64,000 nt of DNA from the NCBI RefSeq assembly GCF_016735595.1, contig NZ_JAERRB010000002.1:756996-820995 (forward strand), written 5' to 3'. The notes under the pieces are model-generated. The model saw only the letters and a list, made by a program, of their open reading frames with translations, did no database searches and was not told the DNA's origin. Within the stretch, counting starts at the first letter, position 1; each line of letters starts with the position of its first letter. This document shows positions 19,082 through 29,359 of this stretch, one piece after another. The position numbers and the translations under genes are program-made. Origin of the DNA: Chryseolinea lacunae. GTDB taxonomy: Bacteria; Bacteroidota; Bacteroidia; Cytophagales; Cyclobacteriaceae.

Positions 19082-20170
19082 ATGAACCTTCATATCGTAC
19101 CGGACAGTAGTTTCATCAATGCCTTCTACGATAATCTCAACGAGCTCGGGCTTTTACCCAACAACCGGTTTGTGGTTCGGACAAACGCCGCCAAACTGTC
19201 GGTGATCCGCCACGACCTTCCGTTTGCAAAATTGAACAGCACCAAATTCGCTGCGCTTGTAGGCGACACGTTGCAGTATGACCAGGTCTTTATCCACTAC
19301 TTCACACCGCTGCTCTACCGTTGGGTAGCGCAACATAATTTCAAGGCCTTGCACTGGATGATCTGGGGAGGCGATGTGTATAACCTCAGGTCGCTGGAGC
19401 GGTTTTGTTTTTTGCCGTTAACCTATCAGCGTTATGTGAAGCGCAACACATCGTTGATGAACCTGCTCTATGAATTGAAGATAGCCGTTACGCAAACACC
19501 CTACAGACGAAAGGCCCTTTCGAAAGTCACCAACATCCTCACCTGGATGGAGCATGAATACCAGTTTGCGCAGCACCACCTTCCGGTGAACGCCGCACAC
19601 CGGTTCTTTTTTTATGAGAACAACCAGGCCTATCACAAAATCGATTCGCTGGTGTCGGCCTCCACGCAACGCCGTGAAACGCCAACACTCATTGTAGGGA
19701 ACTCAGGATCGCCGGCCAACAATCACCTCGACCTTGTTCACTACCTGGAAACGCAGGGCATAAAGGCCAATCTTCAGATCCCGGTTTCGTATGGCGACAA
19801 GACCTATATAAAATTTCTACGCGACAATCTCCGCTACAGCCTGGGAAGCGTGGAGTTCGTGGATCGGTATATGAAATTTGAAGAGTATGTGTCGTTTCTT
19901 TCCGAAGCCGACGGGTTGGTCATGAACACCATTCGGCCGCAGGGCTATGGCAACATTCTCATGATGATGTACATGAACAAACCCGTGTTCTTCAACACCG
20001 AAAACATCTCGCTGCCCGACCTCACAAAACTCAACATCAAATGGCATCCCCTTCAGGCCATTCCCGAAAACGCAGGAGGGGAGACCCTGAACCGGACTCA
20101 GGTTCAGCAAGCCTTCTCGCACGATCGGCTTCTGGAAGTTTATAGGGGATTATTCAGCAATAGTCAGTGA
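19082..20170 (+). CDS. WecF/RffT-like (GT56) glycosyltransferase
   Basis: A 362-residue protein resembling TDP-Fuc4NAc:lipid II transferases. It opens MNLHIVPDSSFINAF, has VFIHYFTPLLYRW then HWMIWGGDVYNL, and in the second half TLIVGNSGSPANNH and LMMMYMNKPVFF. In enterobacteria this family completes the ECA repeat. Here it follows an aminotransferase and an acetyltransferase, which would fit use of an acetylated amino sugar. Donor and acceptor are inferred. Confidence 0.7.
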   Translation: MNLHIVPDSSFINAFYDNLNELGLLPNNRFVVRTNAAKLSVIRHDLPFAKLNSTKFAALVGDTLQYDQVFIHYFTPLLYRWVAQHNFKALHWMIWGGDVYNLRSLERFCFLPLTYQRYVKRNTSLMNLLYELKIAVTQTPYRRKALSKVTNILTWMEHEYQFAQHHLPVNAAHRFFFYENNQAYHKIDSLVSASTQRRETPTLIVGNSGSPANNHLDLVHYLETQGIKANLQIPVSYGDKTYIKFLRDNLRYSLGSVEFVDRYMKFEEYVSFLSEADGLVMNTIRPQGYGNILMMMYMNKPVFFNTENISLPDLTKLNIKWHPLQAIPENAGGETLNRTQVQQAFSHDRLLEVYRGLFSNSQ

Positions 20171-20275
20171 AATACTACATCGCCCCCGGCGATACCCCTA
20201 ACATAACGGTTAAGTTTTTAGCTTTGTGCCGGAGCTATTGGCATCGTGCCGGTACACGTTATTCCTTCGGGCGTT

Positions 20276-22078
20276 ATGGCTAAATACGTTTTAATTCTGT
20301 TGTTGCTACTCTCTGCAATACAAAGCTTTTGTCAGGTCGACAACGTCGGTGCCGGCAGAGCTATATCCTTTGACGGGGTGGATGACTACATTGACTTTGG
20401 AAATATCTACGACGACGTCGCCCTTCCCATCACCGTTTCATTCTGGGCCTACATCGATCCGTCCATCACGGCACTGGTGCCGATCTTCGACAACCAGGAT
20501 GGTTCGTCTGTCTACAATGGATTTGCCGTGGTGGCTTCGCATGTGCATGTGGGCATGACCTATGGCGATGGCAAGGGAGGAAACAACCCGGCCTTCCGCC
20601 GATCGAAAGCCGCGCTCATGAGCGACCCCACCGGGAAATGGATAAACGTCACAGTGGTTTTCAGAGGTGCCACCAACATGGATATTTATCTGAATGGAAT
20701 CAATGCAGGTGGCGACTATGAAGGCTACTCAAATGATCCCATGAACTCGAACTCTCCGGGCGAAGTGGCCAAGATGGGCTATTGGTTTAGCAACGGAAAC
20801 TATTTTCGGTATAAGGGCCAGCTGGATGAATTCCGCATCTGGAATCGCGCCTTGAGCGAGTCTGAGATCCGCGAAACGATGTGCAAGAAATTGAAAGGCA
20901 ATGAGACCGGCCTCATCGGCTACTGGAACTTTGATGAGACTTCGGGAAACATAGTGGCCGACAAATCGGTGAAAGGTTTTAATGGCACATTGATGGGCAA
21001 TCCGCAACGTGTCTATTCCAGTGCACCCATCGGCGATGAGAGCGTGTATTTATATCCGGCGTCGTGGGGAGGCAACACGGTTTCGCTGGTGAATGGACTC
21101 GACAAACTAACCGTGTCTAACGTGCAGGGCACACCCGAGGGCGTTCACGTCTACACCGTGAACGACATTCCTTCCCAAACCAACGGACTAAACCTGGCCG
21201 AAGTCGAGAAGCCCTACATGGGCACCTTCGCCGCTGCCTTCGACGTGAACAATGTGATGGACCTGAACTATCAGTACGATGGCGTTTCCATCTGCAAGAA
21301 CTTTCAGCGAAACAACAACAGCGTTGATGTCTGGGCCGAACAACCTTTGACAAGCATTCTTAACCGAACAGAGATTGTGAAAATACCGGCAAGCAATGCA
21401 GACTTCGACCTCGGTCCCGACATCGAAGTCTGCGATCAAAAAGCCATTACGCTTTCTGCCCCCGCTTCGGTTTCCGGCAAGTCCTTGTTGTGGAGCACTG
21501 GCCAAACATCGGCATCCATCGTGGTTTCCACGTCGGGCAACTATTGGCTTCGCGCAGGGGGCACCTGCAGCAAGGGGCGCGACACCATTTCCGTTGCCTA
21601 CCTGAAACCCCCACCACCGTTTTCGCTTGGCGATGATGAGACACTTTGCATCCTCACACCGCGAAAGCTTAGCCCCCTCAAAAATCCGGAGGGCTACCAA
21701 TTTGTGTGGCAGGATGGTTCCACGGACTCCACGTTTGTAACGAACACCTTTGGCGAATACGCCGTGACCGTCTCAAACGCTTGTGGCACCAGCAGCGACA
21801 AGATCACGCTCACGCCCGTGTTGTTTGACAAAAACAAGATTCCAAACATCATCACCCCCGGAAACGATTTGCTTAACGAACATTTCATGATCGAGGAATC
21901 GTTGTTTGGCGCGCGGTTCTCGGTCTACAACCGGTGGGGCGAACAGGTGTATGACAACCCGAACTATCGCAACGATTGGAATGGGGCGGGCCTGACAAAC
22001 GGAATCTACTTCTACCTGCTCACCGGCGATTGCATTGGAAAAATAAAGGGCAGTGTCACGCTAATAAAAGGCAACTGA
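20276..22078 (+). CDS. Secreted LamG-domain protein with type IX secretion (type B) C-terminus
   Basis: A 600-residue exported protein. It has a signal peptide (MAKYVLILLLLLSAIQSFCQ) and then a LamG/concanavalin-like domain at about residues 25-225 (ISFDGVDDYIDFG, RIWNRALSESEI, GLIGYWNFDE). A middle region follows, with two short Ig-like segments (DLGPDIEVCDQ and SLGDDETLC). The last about 85 residues are the CHU_C/gliding-motility-associated domain (NIITPGNDLLNEHF, YNRWGEQVYDN, NDWNGAGLTNGIYFYLL). The ATG at 20276 is preferred over GTG 20246 because it directly begins the signal peptide. The likely fate is type IX export and surface anchoring or release. Confidence 0.85.
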   Translation: MAKYVLILLLLLSAIQSFCQVDNVGAGRAISFDGVDDYIDFGNIYDDVALPITVSFWAYIDPSITALVPIFDNQDGSSVYNGFAVVASHVHVGMTYGDGKGGNNPAFRRSKAALMSDPTGKWINVTVVFRGATNMDIYLNGINAGGDYEGYSNDPMNSNSPGEVAKMGYWFSNGNYFRYKGQLDEFRIWNRALSESEIRETMCKKLKGNETGLIGYWNFDETSGNIVADKSVKGFNGTLMGNPQRVYSSAPIGDESVYLYPASWGGNTVSLVNGLDKLTVSNVQGTPEGVHVYTVNDIPSQTNGLNLAEVEKPYMGTFAAAFDVNNVMDLNYQYDGVSICKNFQRNNNSVDVWAEQPLTSILNRTEIVKIPASNADFDLGPDIEVCDQKAITLSAPASVSGKSLLWSTGQTSASIVVSTSGNYWLRAGGTCSKGRDTISVAYLKPPPPFSLGDDETLCILTPRKLSPLKNPEGYQFVWQDGSTDSTFVTNTFGEYAVTVSNACGTSSDKITLTPVLFDKNKIPNIITPGNDLLNEHFMIEESLFGARFSVYNRWGEQVYDNPNYRNDWNGAGLTNGIYFYLLTGDCIGKIKGSVTLIKGN

Positions 22079-22111
22079 TTAATCCTTAACTTTCGCTTTT
22101 ACTGCACTCGC

Positions 22112-22750
22112 ATGGACATCACCAAATTCAGCAAAGTACTTGTGCTGGCACCACACACCGACGACGGTGAGCTGGGCGCCGGAGGAACCATTGCCAAACT
22201 GATTGAAGGCGGAGCCGACGTATACTACGCGGCCTTCTCCACAGCCGAGCAATCGGTGCCCGACGGTTTTCCCAAAGACATTCTGAAAACGGAAGTGAAG
22301 AACGCCACCCTTCGCCTGGGCATCAAACCCGAAAACCTCATCATCTACAACTATGAAGTGCGCAAGCTCAACTATGTTCGCCAGGAAATTCTGGAAGGAC
22401 TCATTCAGCTGCGCAAGCAAATAAATCCCGACCTGGTGTTGCTGCCCTCGCTTCACGACATCCACCAGGACCACAGCACCGTGGCACAGGAGGGACTGCG
22501 GGCCTTCAAGCAACGCACCATTCTTGGCTATGAGCTCATCTGGAACAACCTCACGTTCAGCACCAGCTGCTTTGTGCAGTTGAACAAGGAACACATCCAG
22601 CGCAAATGCGATGCCCTCAAAGCCTACGAATCGCAGCAACATCGCGACTACATCTCCGAAGAGTTTGTGTTCTCGCTGGCCAAAGCACGCGGTGTGCAGA
22701 TCGGCAGCGCCTATGCGGAGGCGTTCGAAGTGATCCGCCTCATATTCTAA
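22112..22750 (+). CDS. PIG-L family deacetylase
   Basis: A 212-residue Zn-dependent N-deacetylase fold protein. The first metal motif is APHTDDGELGAGG (residues about 12-24), a variant of the AHPDDE form. The third ligand lies in LPSLHDIHQDHSTVAQEG. Members remove acetyl groups from GlcNAc-type sugars and related small molecules. Its place after glycan genes fits a role in modifying the surface polysaccharide. Confidence 0.85.
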   Translation: MDITKFSKVLVLAPHTDDGELGAGGTIAKLIEGGADVYYAAFSTAEQSVPDGFPKDILKTEVKNATLRLGIKPENLIIYNYEVRKLNYVRQEILEGLIQLRKQINPDLVLLPSLHDIHQDHSTVAQEGLRAFKQRTILGYELIWNNLTFSTSCFVQLNKEHIQRKCDALKAYESQQHRDYISEEFVFSLAKARGVQIGSAYAEAFEVIRLIF

Positions 22751-22756
22751 ATTCGC

Positions 22757-23905
22757 TCAGGCGATGCGTGCCAGCGCTTCCAGGAAAATTTTCTGATTGT
22801 GTTCTGCACTCAGCTCGCGGGCGGCAACGTCGGTGTTGGCTTTGAAGCGGGCAATGTCGTTTGTGGTGAGCGCCTTCAGTGCGTTGGCCATGCCCTGGCC
22901 GGTGAAATCTTCCGACACCACGCCGATGTCATAGTGCTTCACAATTTGTGCGATCTCGCGCAGCGGGCCGGCCACCATGCCGATGCGGGCCTGAATGCAG
23001 TCGAAGAGTTTGTTGGGCAAGCCGTTTTCGTAATTGAAATTCACGGGCGGTATCAGAATGATGCCCAGGTCGTAGGTGGCATGCAACGACGGCACAATTT
23101 CGCTGCCCTTCAGTGCGGGCAGGATGTTGATCTTGCCGGTGGCAGCGGCTTTCGCCTTATAGGTTTCGAAGTATTCTTTGGTTTGGGGTGAGGCGCTGCC
23201 GGGAAGGAGGTAGATCAGATCCAGGGTGAACCGGTTGTCGAGTGCTTCCATCATGTCGATCATCAGCTCGGGCCGGCGCGACATGTTGAAGATGCCGTGG
23301 TGCACCAGGCGGATGGGATTGGCCACGGAGGCGTTGGCGTGGAGGTCGATGAACGGCGACGCGTTGGTGACGATGATGGGTTTCACACCAAAATGTTTTT
23401 CATATTCCGATGCCAGCCCATTGTTGATGGTAGACATGCCCGCCACGCGGGGAATGTAGTGCCGGCACAACGCCGTGTTGAAGCGTTGAAAAAAGATGCG
23501 CCAGTAGAGACGGTCTTCAAAATGACGTGGTGCGTATTCGTGGGCATCAAAAAAAACTTTGCTGTGCTGGCCGGCAATAGAGAAGGCGAGGGGCAGGGCC
23601 TCGATGTCGTTGGCCACAATGATGTCGAACTTGCGGTCGCGAAGCGTGGGCACATAGGACTGATAGTTGTGCAGCAACGCATAGGCAATGCGGTTGATGC
23701 CCAGCAACAGAAAAACAGAGGCCACGGCTTTCCGCAAAAAAGTAAGGTTTGTTTTTTTGATCACAAATAACTCGCGCCCCGGGTCGGGATAGGCATCGAA
23801 AACTGCGGCGGTGACGCGATAGGTTTCTTTCAGAAAATTTACCTGACGCGTCACGCGGGCGTCGTTCTTAAGGTCGGTGAAGCAGAGAACAAGCAGGGAC
23901 TTCAT
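22757..23905 (-). CDS. GT4-family glycosyltransferase
   Basis: A 382-residue GT-B protein, convergent with the PIG-L gene (6-base gap). Landmarks are LCFTDLKNDARVTRQVNFL at the N-terminus and DIIVANDIEALPLAFSIA, then FFDAHEYAPRHFED. The donor-site segment ENGLPNKLFDCIQARIGMVAGPLREIA is near residue 310. The role in the glycan cluster is inferred from position. Confidence 0.82.
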   Translation of the reverse strand: MKSLLVLCFTDLKNDARVTRQVNFLKETYRVTAAVFDAYPDPGRELFVIKKTNLTFLRKAVASVFLLLGINRIAYALLHNYQSYVPTLRDRKFDIIVANDIEALPLAFSIAGQHSKVFFDAHEYAPRHFEDRLYWRIFFQRFNTALCRHYIPRVAGMSTINNGLASEYEKHFGVKPIIVTNASPFIDLHANASVANPIRLVHHGIFNMSRRPELMIDMMEALDNRFTLDLIYLLPGSASPQTKEYFETYKAKAAATGKINILPALKGSEIVPSLHATYDLGIILIPPVNFNYENGLPNKLFDCIQARIGMVAGPLREIAQIVKHYDIGVVSEDFTGQGMANALKALTTNDIARFKANTDVAARELSAEHNQKIFLEALARIA

Positions 23906-23935
23906 GCGGAAAAAATTTCGTAAAGATGTGTGTTT

Positions 23936-24490
23936 TTATTTGGCCCGGCCCGGATTTTCTTTCACAAAAGACTCCCATGTTTTGCTCTTGGCTTTTGCAT
24001 CGCCTTTCTGAAAATGGTGGCACAAGGCCACGGCCAGTGCGTCGGTGGCGTCGAGAAGTTTGGGAACTTCTTTTATGGCAAACTGCATCATCAGCATTTT
24101 GGCTACTTGCTCTTTGGAGGCGTTGCCATTGCCGGTGACCGACTGCTTCACTTTCTTGGGAGCATATTCCATGATGGGAATTTCGCGCGACAGCGCCGCG
24201 GCCATGGCCACACCTTGTGCGCGCCCCAGCTTCAGCATGGACTGCACGTTCTTGCCAAAGAAGGGAGCCTCCAGCGCCACCTCGTCGGGACCAAACTCGT
24301 CGATGAGGCTGATGACCCGTTCGAAGATTTTTTTCAGCCGCAGCTCGTGTCCGGCATACTTGCTGAGGTGAATAACCCCAAACTGCAACAGATCGATTTT
24401 GGGCTTCCGCACCAGGATGACGCCATAGCCCATCACGTTTGTGCCGGGATCGAGGCCCAGGATGATCTTCTCTTTCACAATATTTACCAC
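23936..24490 (-). CDS. ruvC: Crossover junction endodeoxyribonuclease RuvC
   Basis: Holliday-junction resolvase, 184 residues. Acidic catalytic residues are seen in [14 protein letters not shown] (first Asp), [16 protein letters not shown] (Glu) and [15 protein letters not shown] (last Asp pair). The [24 protein letters not shown] segment is diagnostic. The start codon is GTG, at 24488-24490 or possibly 12 bases further in. Confidence 0.95.
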   Translation of the reverse strand: MVNIVKEKIILGLDPGTNVMGYGVILVRKPKIDLLQFGVIHLSKYAGHELRLKKIFERVISLIDEFGPDEVALEAPFFGKNVQSMLKLGRAQGVAMAAALSREIPIMEYAPKKVKQSVTGNGNASKEQVAKMLMMQFAIKEVPKLLDATDALAVALCHHFQKGDAKAKSKTWESFVKENPGRAK

Positions 24491-24534
24491 GGCCCAAGAT
24501 AGGTAGCGTTTATAAATTAGTGAAATTGCAAGGC

Positions 24535-25668
24535 ATGGCCACCGTCATCTTCATCGCATTTGCCCTCTACACCGCCCTGGTGCTGGCACTGCTCGCGGGC
24601 TGGCGCAAAGCCATTCGCGAAAAGCCACCGGTGCAGGTGGGTGAACAACCGCTGGTGACGGTGGTCATTGCCGTGCGAAACGAAGCGCCAAACATCGCGC
24701 GGCTGTGGCGCGATTTGGAAGCCCAACGTTATGCAAAGTTGGAGGTGATTTTTGTCGACGACCATTCGGAAGACGAGACGTTGACTGCACTCGCGAGTTG
24801 TCACTCCGAAGTTATTTCCATCAAGATTCTGAAGAACACCGGTGTGGGAAAGAAGGCGGCGCTAACGCTGGGTGTTCAGTCGGCGCAGGGAACGCTGGTG
24901 GCCACCACAGACGCCGATTGCAGCCTGCCACCGGCATGGATCGAGACCCTGGTGGCCGCGGCTTCGGCACAGGGCATACACATGGTGTTTGGCGGTGTGC
25001 GCATTGAACCCCATCATTATTTTTCGTCGCTGCAATCGCTGGAATTTGTGAGCCTCATCGGTTCGGGGGCAGCCACCCTGGCGTTGGGTGCGCCCACCAT
25101 GTGCAATGGGGCAAACCTCGCATTTCGCAAGCAGGCCTTCGATGCCGTGGGCGGCTATAGCGGCAACCTGCACATCCCTTCGGGCGACGACGAATTTCTG
25201 CTGCGTAAAATTGCGCATGCTTTTCCGGGTGGTGTGGCGTTTGTGCGGGACCCGCACGGGGTGGTGAGCACACTGCCCAGCCCAAGCCTGCATAGCTTCG
25301 TGCAGCAGCGCATTCGTTGGGCCGGCAAGTGGCGGCATCACCAATCGTTTGTTAGCAAAGCGCTGGCGGCTTTCATTGCCGTGTTTCAATGCCTTGTGTT
25401 TCTTCTTCCGGTGCTTGCGTTTTGGGGTGTTCTGTCGCCCACGGTGGCGTTGGTGTTGTGGAGTGCAAAGGCACTGGTTGAATATGGCTTCTTGCGCAGT
25501 GTGTCGGCGTTTCTTCGCCTTTCGTGGAGGTGGCCCGCTTTTCTATCGTTGTTGGTTGTTTATCCACTTTATATTTTGACGATTGGCATGATTTCGAACT
25601 TTCATTCGTTTGAGTGGAAGGGAAGAAAACTAAAATCCCTCACCGTCAGTCATATCAGCACGAAGTGA
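24535..25668 (+). CDS. Membrane-bound GT2 glycosyltransferase
   Basis: A 377-residue family 2 glycosyltransferase. It has an N-terminal membrane helix, then [17 protein letters not shown] and VDDHSEDET. The metal motif is TTDADCSLP, and [10 protein letters not shown] is the Q-x-x-R-W motif of processive or lipid-acceptor enzymes. Two or three C-terminal membrane helices ([19 protein letters not shown] and others) complete it. The ATG at 24535 is preferred to the in-frame GTG at 24520. It is divergent from ruvC. Confidence 0.85.
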   Translation: MATVIFIAFALYTALVLALLAGWRKAIREKPPVQVGEQPLVTVVIAVRNEAPNIARLWRDLEAQRYAKLEVIFVDDHSEDETLTALASCHSEVISIKILKNTGVGKKAALTLGVQSAQGTLVATTDADCSLPPAWIETLVAAASAQGIHMVFGGVRIEPHHYFSSLQSLEFVSLIGSGAATLALGAPTMCNGANLAFRKQAFDAVGGYSGNLHIPSGDDEFLLRKIAHAFPGGVAFVRDPHGVVSTLPSPSLHSFVQQRIRWAGKWRHHQSFVSKALAAFIAVFQCLVFLLPVLAFWGVLSPTVALVLWSAKALVEYGFLRSVSAFLRLSWRWPAFLSLLVVYPLYILTIGMISNFHSFEWKGRKLKSLTVSHISTK

Positions 25669-25736
25669 GTAAAACATGTTAACGCCTGTTAAAAGGGTTG
25701 TGTACAATTCGCTTTTCAGTTTAACTTTACCGTAAC

Positions 25737-26963
25737 ATGACCGAACAAACCCTCAAGGCTAAATTTGAAATCAAAGAGCTCGAGCTAAACGCGCTGCTGG
25801 AGATCACTCAAGCTATAAACAGTAACCTGCCGGAAGAGTCGCTCTACAAAATTTATAACTTCACCCTTCGCTCAAACCTCAACATCCAAAAGCTCGCGCT
25901 GTTTGTGCTCGACGACGAGTGGAGTTGCAAAGTGAGCTTCGGCACCAAAAAACATTTTCACCGCGCCGACCTCCTGCCGGCATTCAAGACCATACAAGAC
26001 ATTACGCACCTGCGCGAATTTGAAGACTGCGACTTCACCGTGTTCGACATCATCATTCCCGTGACGCACAAAAGCACAACCCTGGCGTTGGTGTTTGTGG
26101 GCGGCCTGGAGAAAGACGATCTGCGCTACGAAAACGAAGACGGCATCAAATTCATACAAGCCCTCAGCAACATCATTATCGTTGCCATCGAAAACAAAAA
26201 GCTGGTGCGCAAACAACTGGAGCAGGAATCGTTTCGCAAAGAGCTCGAAATTGCCAGCGACGTGCAGCAATTTCTTTTCCCCGACAAACTTCCCAACACC
26301 GAGTTGTTGAAAGTGGAAGCCAGCTATCTGCCACACGACATGGTGGGCGGCGACTACTACGACTACATACCCATCAACAAAAATCAATTCCTCATCTGCG
26401 TGGCCGACGTGAGCGGCAAGGGCATACCCGCGGCTTTGATGATGTCTAACTTTCAGGCGTCGTTGCGCACACTGCTGCGCCAAACACCCAACCTCACCGA
26501 CATCATTGAGGCGTTGAATTTCCAGGTGTTGGAAAACACAAAGGGCGAAAAGTTCATCACCTTCTTTGCCGCCATCTATGACCTGCGGTTGAAGACCATG
26601 GTCTATGTGAATGCCGGACACAATCCGCCGATATTGATCGATCGCAAGAACGGCCTTCGGTTGTTGGAAGATGGATCGACCGTGCTCGGTGCCATGCACC
26701 CGCTGCCGTTTCTGAACGAAGGTTTTGTGACCGACCTCGACGACTTCCTGCTGTTCTGCTACACCGACGGCCTCACCGAAACACGCAGCGAAAAAGATGC
26801 AGAGTTTGGCGTGGAAGCGTTGCTGAGCTATTTCAGCGACGAGGAAACCTTCAACAAACCCCTGCGCATGATTCACCAGGACATCATCGTGGCGCTCGAC
26901 ACGTTCAAGGGAAAGAATGGCTACAACGACGACATCACCATCTTGTCGTGCAAAGTAGGCTAG
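25737..26963 (+). CDS. SpoIIE/RsbU-type PP2C serine phosphatase with GAF-like sensor
   Basis: A 408-residue regulator. Residues about 1-165 look like a GAF-type sensor, followed by a short helix (KQLEQESFRKELEIASDVQQ). The PP2C domain carries the metal-binding motifs MVGGDYYDY and CVADVSGKGIPAALMM, then FCYTDGLTETRS and GYNDDITILSCK at the end. Such proteins dephosphorylate anti-sigma-factor antagonists or related switches. The partner is not in the window. Confidence 0.88.
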   Translation: MTEQTLKAKFEIKELELNALLEITQAINSNLPEESLYKIYNFTLRSNLNIQKLALFVLDDEWSCKVSFGTKKHFHRADLLPAFKTIQDITHLREFEDCDFTVFDIIIPVTHKSTTLALVFVGGLEKDDLRYENEDGIKFIQALSNIIIVAIENKKLVRKQLEQESFRKELEIASDVQQFLFPDKLPNTELLKVEASYLPHDMVGGDYYDYIPINKNQFLICVADVSGKGIPAALMMSNFQASLRTLLRQTPNLTDIIEALNFQVLENTKGEKFITFFAAIYDLRLKTMVYVNAGHNPPILIDRKNGLRLLEDGSTVLGAMHPLPFLNEGFVTDLDDFLLFCYTDGLTETRSEKDAEFGVEALLSYFSDEETFNKPLRMIHQDIIVALDTFKGKNGYNDDITILSCKVG

Positions 26964-27031
26964 TGGCTTCGACTTAAGTTTTTAAACACTGTGTTGTTTC
27001 GGGCTTCCGAAACAACTTCCGGATTTTGCTT

Positions 27032-27670
27032 ATGCTCCATCGCACACCGTTCTTTCTGCCCATGCTCTATCCTTCGCTCACCTGGAGAGTGGAAGGAGCC
27101 CGCAAAGAATTGTACCTCACGTTTGACGATGGCCCCGTGCCCGGCCCCACAGAATTTGTGCTCGAAACCCTGGCGGCTTATCAGGCCAAAGCCACCTTCT
27201 TTTGCATAGGCGACAACGTGCGCAAACACCCCGACATCTTCAGGCGAATCGCAGCGCAAGGACACGTCACCGCCAACCACACCTTCAACCACATGAACGG
27301 CTGGAAGAACAACGCCACCGACTACAAACAAAACGTGCAACGCTGCCAGGAGGAAATGACACTCCAGGCCAAGCCTGCGCACAGCGTGGCAAGTCGCCCA
27401 CTGTTTCGCCCACCCTATGGGCGCATCACCCGAAACCAGATTTTGGCGCTCCAGGATTTTAACATCATTATGTGGGACGTGCTGTCGGTAGACTATGCAA
27501 AGAGCCTGGCCCGCGAACGTTGTCTTCGAAACACCGTGAAGGCTACACGTGCAGGATCAATCATTGTTTTTCACGACAGCCTCAAAGCCGAGAAGAACAT
27601 GACCTACGCCCTGCCGCGCCTGCTCGATCATTTCTCTGCGCTCGATTTCCAGTTCAAGACCCTGGCATGA
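27032..27670 (+). CDS. Polysaccharide deacetylase (CE4)
   Basis: A 212-residue NodB-homology enzyme that removes acetyl groups from surface or wall glycans. Motifs seen are YLTFDDGPVPGPTE (catalytic Asp), TANHTFNHMN (metal His pair) and FRPPYGRITRNQ. The tail IIVFHDSLKA carries the last catalytic His. No signal peptide is evident. The ATG at 27032 is chosen over TTG 27026. It overlaps the next gene by 4 bases (ATGA). Confidence 0.88.
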   Translation: MLHRTPFFLPMLYPSLTWRVEGARKELYLTFDDGPVPGPTEFVLETLAAYQAKATFFCIGDNVRKHPDIFRRIAAQGHVTANHTFNHMNGWKNNATDYKQNVQRCQEEMTLQAKPAHSVASRPLFRPPYGRITRNQILALQDFNIIMWDVLSVDYAKSLARERCLRNTVKATRAGSIIVFHDSLKAEKNMTYALPRLLDHFSALDFQFKTLA

Positions 27671-28749
27671 TCAAACGTGTTCTCATAGCACCGCTCGACT
27701 GGGGTCTGGGGCATGCCACCCGGTGCATTCCGCTGATCCGCGCATTGCAGCAACGGCAGTGCGACATTTTTATCGCCGGCAGCGGCGATGCACAGGTGTT
27801 GTTGCAGGAAGAATTTCCATCGCTCACCTTTCTCGACCTGCCGGGCTATCAACCCGAATACAGCACCGGTTCCATGGTGTGGAGCATGGCCAAACAGTTG
27901 CCCAAGTTTGTGCGCGTGATCCGCGACGAACACGAACTGCTGGAACGCCACGTGAAGCAACACAACATAGACCTGGTGATTTCCGACAATCGCTATGGAT
28001 GCTGGTCGGCAAAGGTGCCTTCCATTTTCATTACCCATCAAAGCAACATCCTCATGCCAAAACGATTTGGCTGGTTGTCGCCCTGGGTTCGCCGACGCAA
28101 CCACGCACTCATTCGCCGGTTTGCACAATGCTGGATTCCCGATGTTCCCGGCCACGACAGTCTTGCGGGCAGCCTCATTGCGTTTGGTGAAACCAGTGCG
28201 TTAAAGAATGTGCACTACATCGGCCCACAGTCGCGCTTCACGCCATCGGAGAAAACAGAAACGGTGTTCGACGTGGTCTGTGTGTTCTCCGGCCCTGAGC
28301 CCCAGCGCAGCCATTTCGAAAAGAAGGTGGTTGACCAGGTGAAGGCTTCGGGCCTCAAATATTTTATTGTGCGTGGACTTCCCTCGGCCCGCGAGCAGCA
28401 AGATGACCGGAATTGTGTTAACTTCCTGAAGGGCGAGGCGCTTCAGAAGGTGTTGGAACAGTCAACCTGCGTGATTGCCCGCAGTGGCTTCAGCACCGTG
28501 ATGGACCTTGCCGCCCTGCGACGGCGCGCCATCTTTGTGCCCACACCGGGGCAGACCGAACAGGAGTATCTTGCCACACGCTTAATGAACCAGGGCGTGG
28601 CCTATGCGCAAGAGCAACATCGCTTCGATTTTGCAAGCGCATGGCAGGAATCGAAAAAGTATTCCGGGTTCACAGCCCTGCCTGCCAGCGGTGCGTTGCT
28701 TCAAAAAGCGTTAGACGTTCTGTTCGATGCAAAGGGAACGATGCCGTGA
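27667..28749 (+). CDS. MurG-like (GT28-type) glycosyltransferase
   Basis: A 360-residue GT-B protein. The N-terminal VLIAPLDWGLGHATRCIPLIRAL is the typical glycine-rich loop, and the C-terminal half has VIARSGFSTVMDLAALRRRAIFVPTPGQTEQEYLA, a MurG-style donor site. The start is the ATG at 27667, overlapping the deacetylase stop; the long in-frame extension to 27472 lies over the deacetylase gene and is not real. The product may extend a lipid-linked or cell-surface sugar. Confidence 0.8.
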   Translation: MIKRVLIAPLDWGLGHATRCIPLIRALQQRQCDIFIAGSGDAQVLLQEEFPSLTFLDLPGYQPEYSTGSMVWSMAKQLPKFVRVIRDEHELLERHVKQHNIDLVISDNRYGCWSAKVPSIFITHQSNILMPKRFGWLSPWVRRRNHALIRRFAQCWIPDVPGHDSLAGSLIAFGETSALKNVHYIGPQSRFTPSEKTETVFDVVCVFSGPEPQRSHFEKKVVDQVKASGLKYFIVRGLPSAREQQDDRNCVNFLKGEALQKVLEQSTCVIARSGFSTVMDLAALRRRAIFVPTPGQTEQEYLATRLMNQGVAYAQEQHRFDFASAWQESKKYSGFTALPASGALLQKALDVLFDAKGTMP

Positions 28750-28915
28750 TTGAAGCATACAAAAAACACGTTGGCCGCCAAACACAAACAACAGCCGTTG
28801 CGCATAGGCGAATAGACTCAACGCACGGGCAACCGAACCGATAGGCAACTACACTCCACACTATGCCGTTGATTGGGCACGACAACAACCGTAAAATTTT
28901 TTAGCTAAGAAAAGT

Positions 28916-29263
28916 ATGAGACGCCTCCTGAAAAGTTTTGTGTATGCGTTCCATGGCATCTGGTCGGGCATTTCCGGCGAGCGCAACCTGAAGGTGCAAA
29001 TTGGCGTGGCCCTGTTGGTGGTTGGCGCCGGATTTTATGTGCAGATCACGCCCGAAGAATGGTGCATTGTGTGTTTGTGCATTGGGGTGGTGATTGGCCT
29101 GGAGCTGATGAACTCGGCCATTGAAGAGCTGGTGAACATGATCACGCTGGAGCGCAACCCGCAGGCCGGCAAAATAAAAGACATTGCCGCTGGCGCCGTG
29201 CTGGTGGTGTCGTGCATGGCCGTGGTGGTGGGCATCATCATTTTTCGGAAATATTTGTTGTGA
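28916..29263 (+). CDS. dgkA: Diacylglycerol/undecaprenol kinase
   Basis: A 115-residue integral membrane kinase. FHGIWSGISGERNLKVQI precedes the first of three helices. The conserved ELMNSAIEELVNMITLE carries the acidic active-site residues, and IKDIAAGAVLVVS follows. In Gram-positives and Bacteroidota this family can phosphorylate undecaprenol, which would suit the surrounding glycan genes. The 166 bases before it hold no gene. Confidence 0.9.
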   Translation: MRRLLKSFVYAFHGIWSGISGERNLKVQIGVALLVVGAGFYVQITPEEWCIVCLCIGVVIGLELMNSAIEELVNMITLERNPQAGKIKDIAAGAVLVVSCMAVVVGIIIFRKYLL

Positions 29264-29359
29264 CGGCCCCACGGCAACGCACCGGCAGGGATTGACCGAT
29301 TGCATTTTTATTGCCGGTTTTATTCGCACTCTCTCCGCCAGACCTCGTATTTTTGAAAC

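Noticed and set aside
27472-27666. N-terminal extension of the MurG-like gene
   Set aside because: The open frame continues upstream but lies inside the deacetylase gene. The ATG at 27667 starts the known family sequence and overlaps the deacetylase stop.
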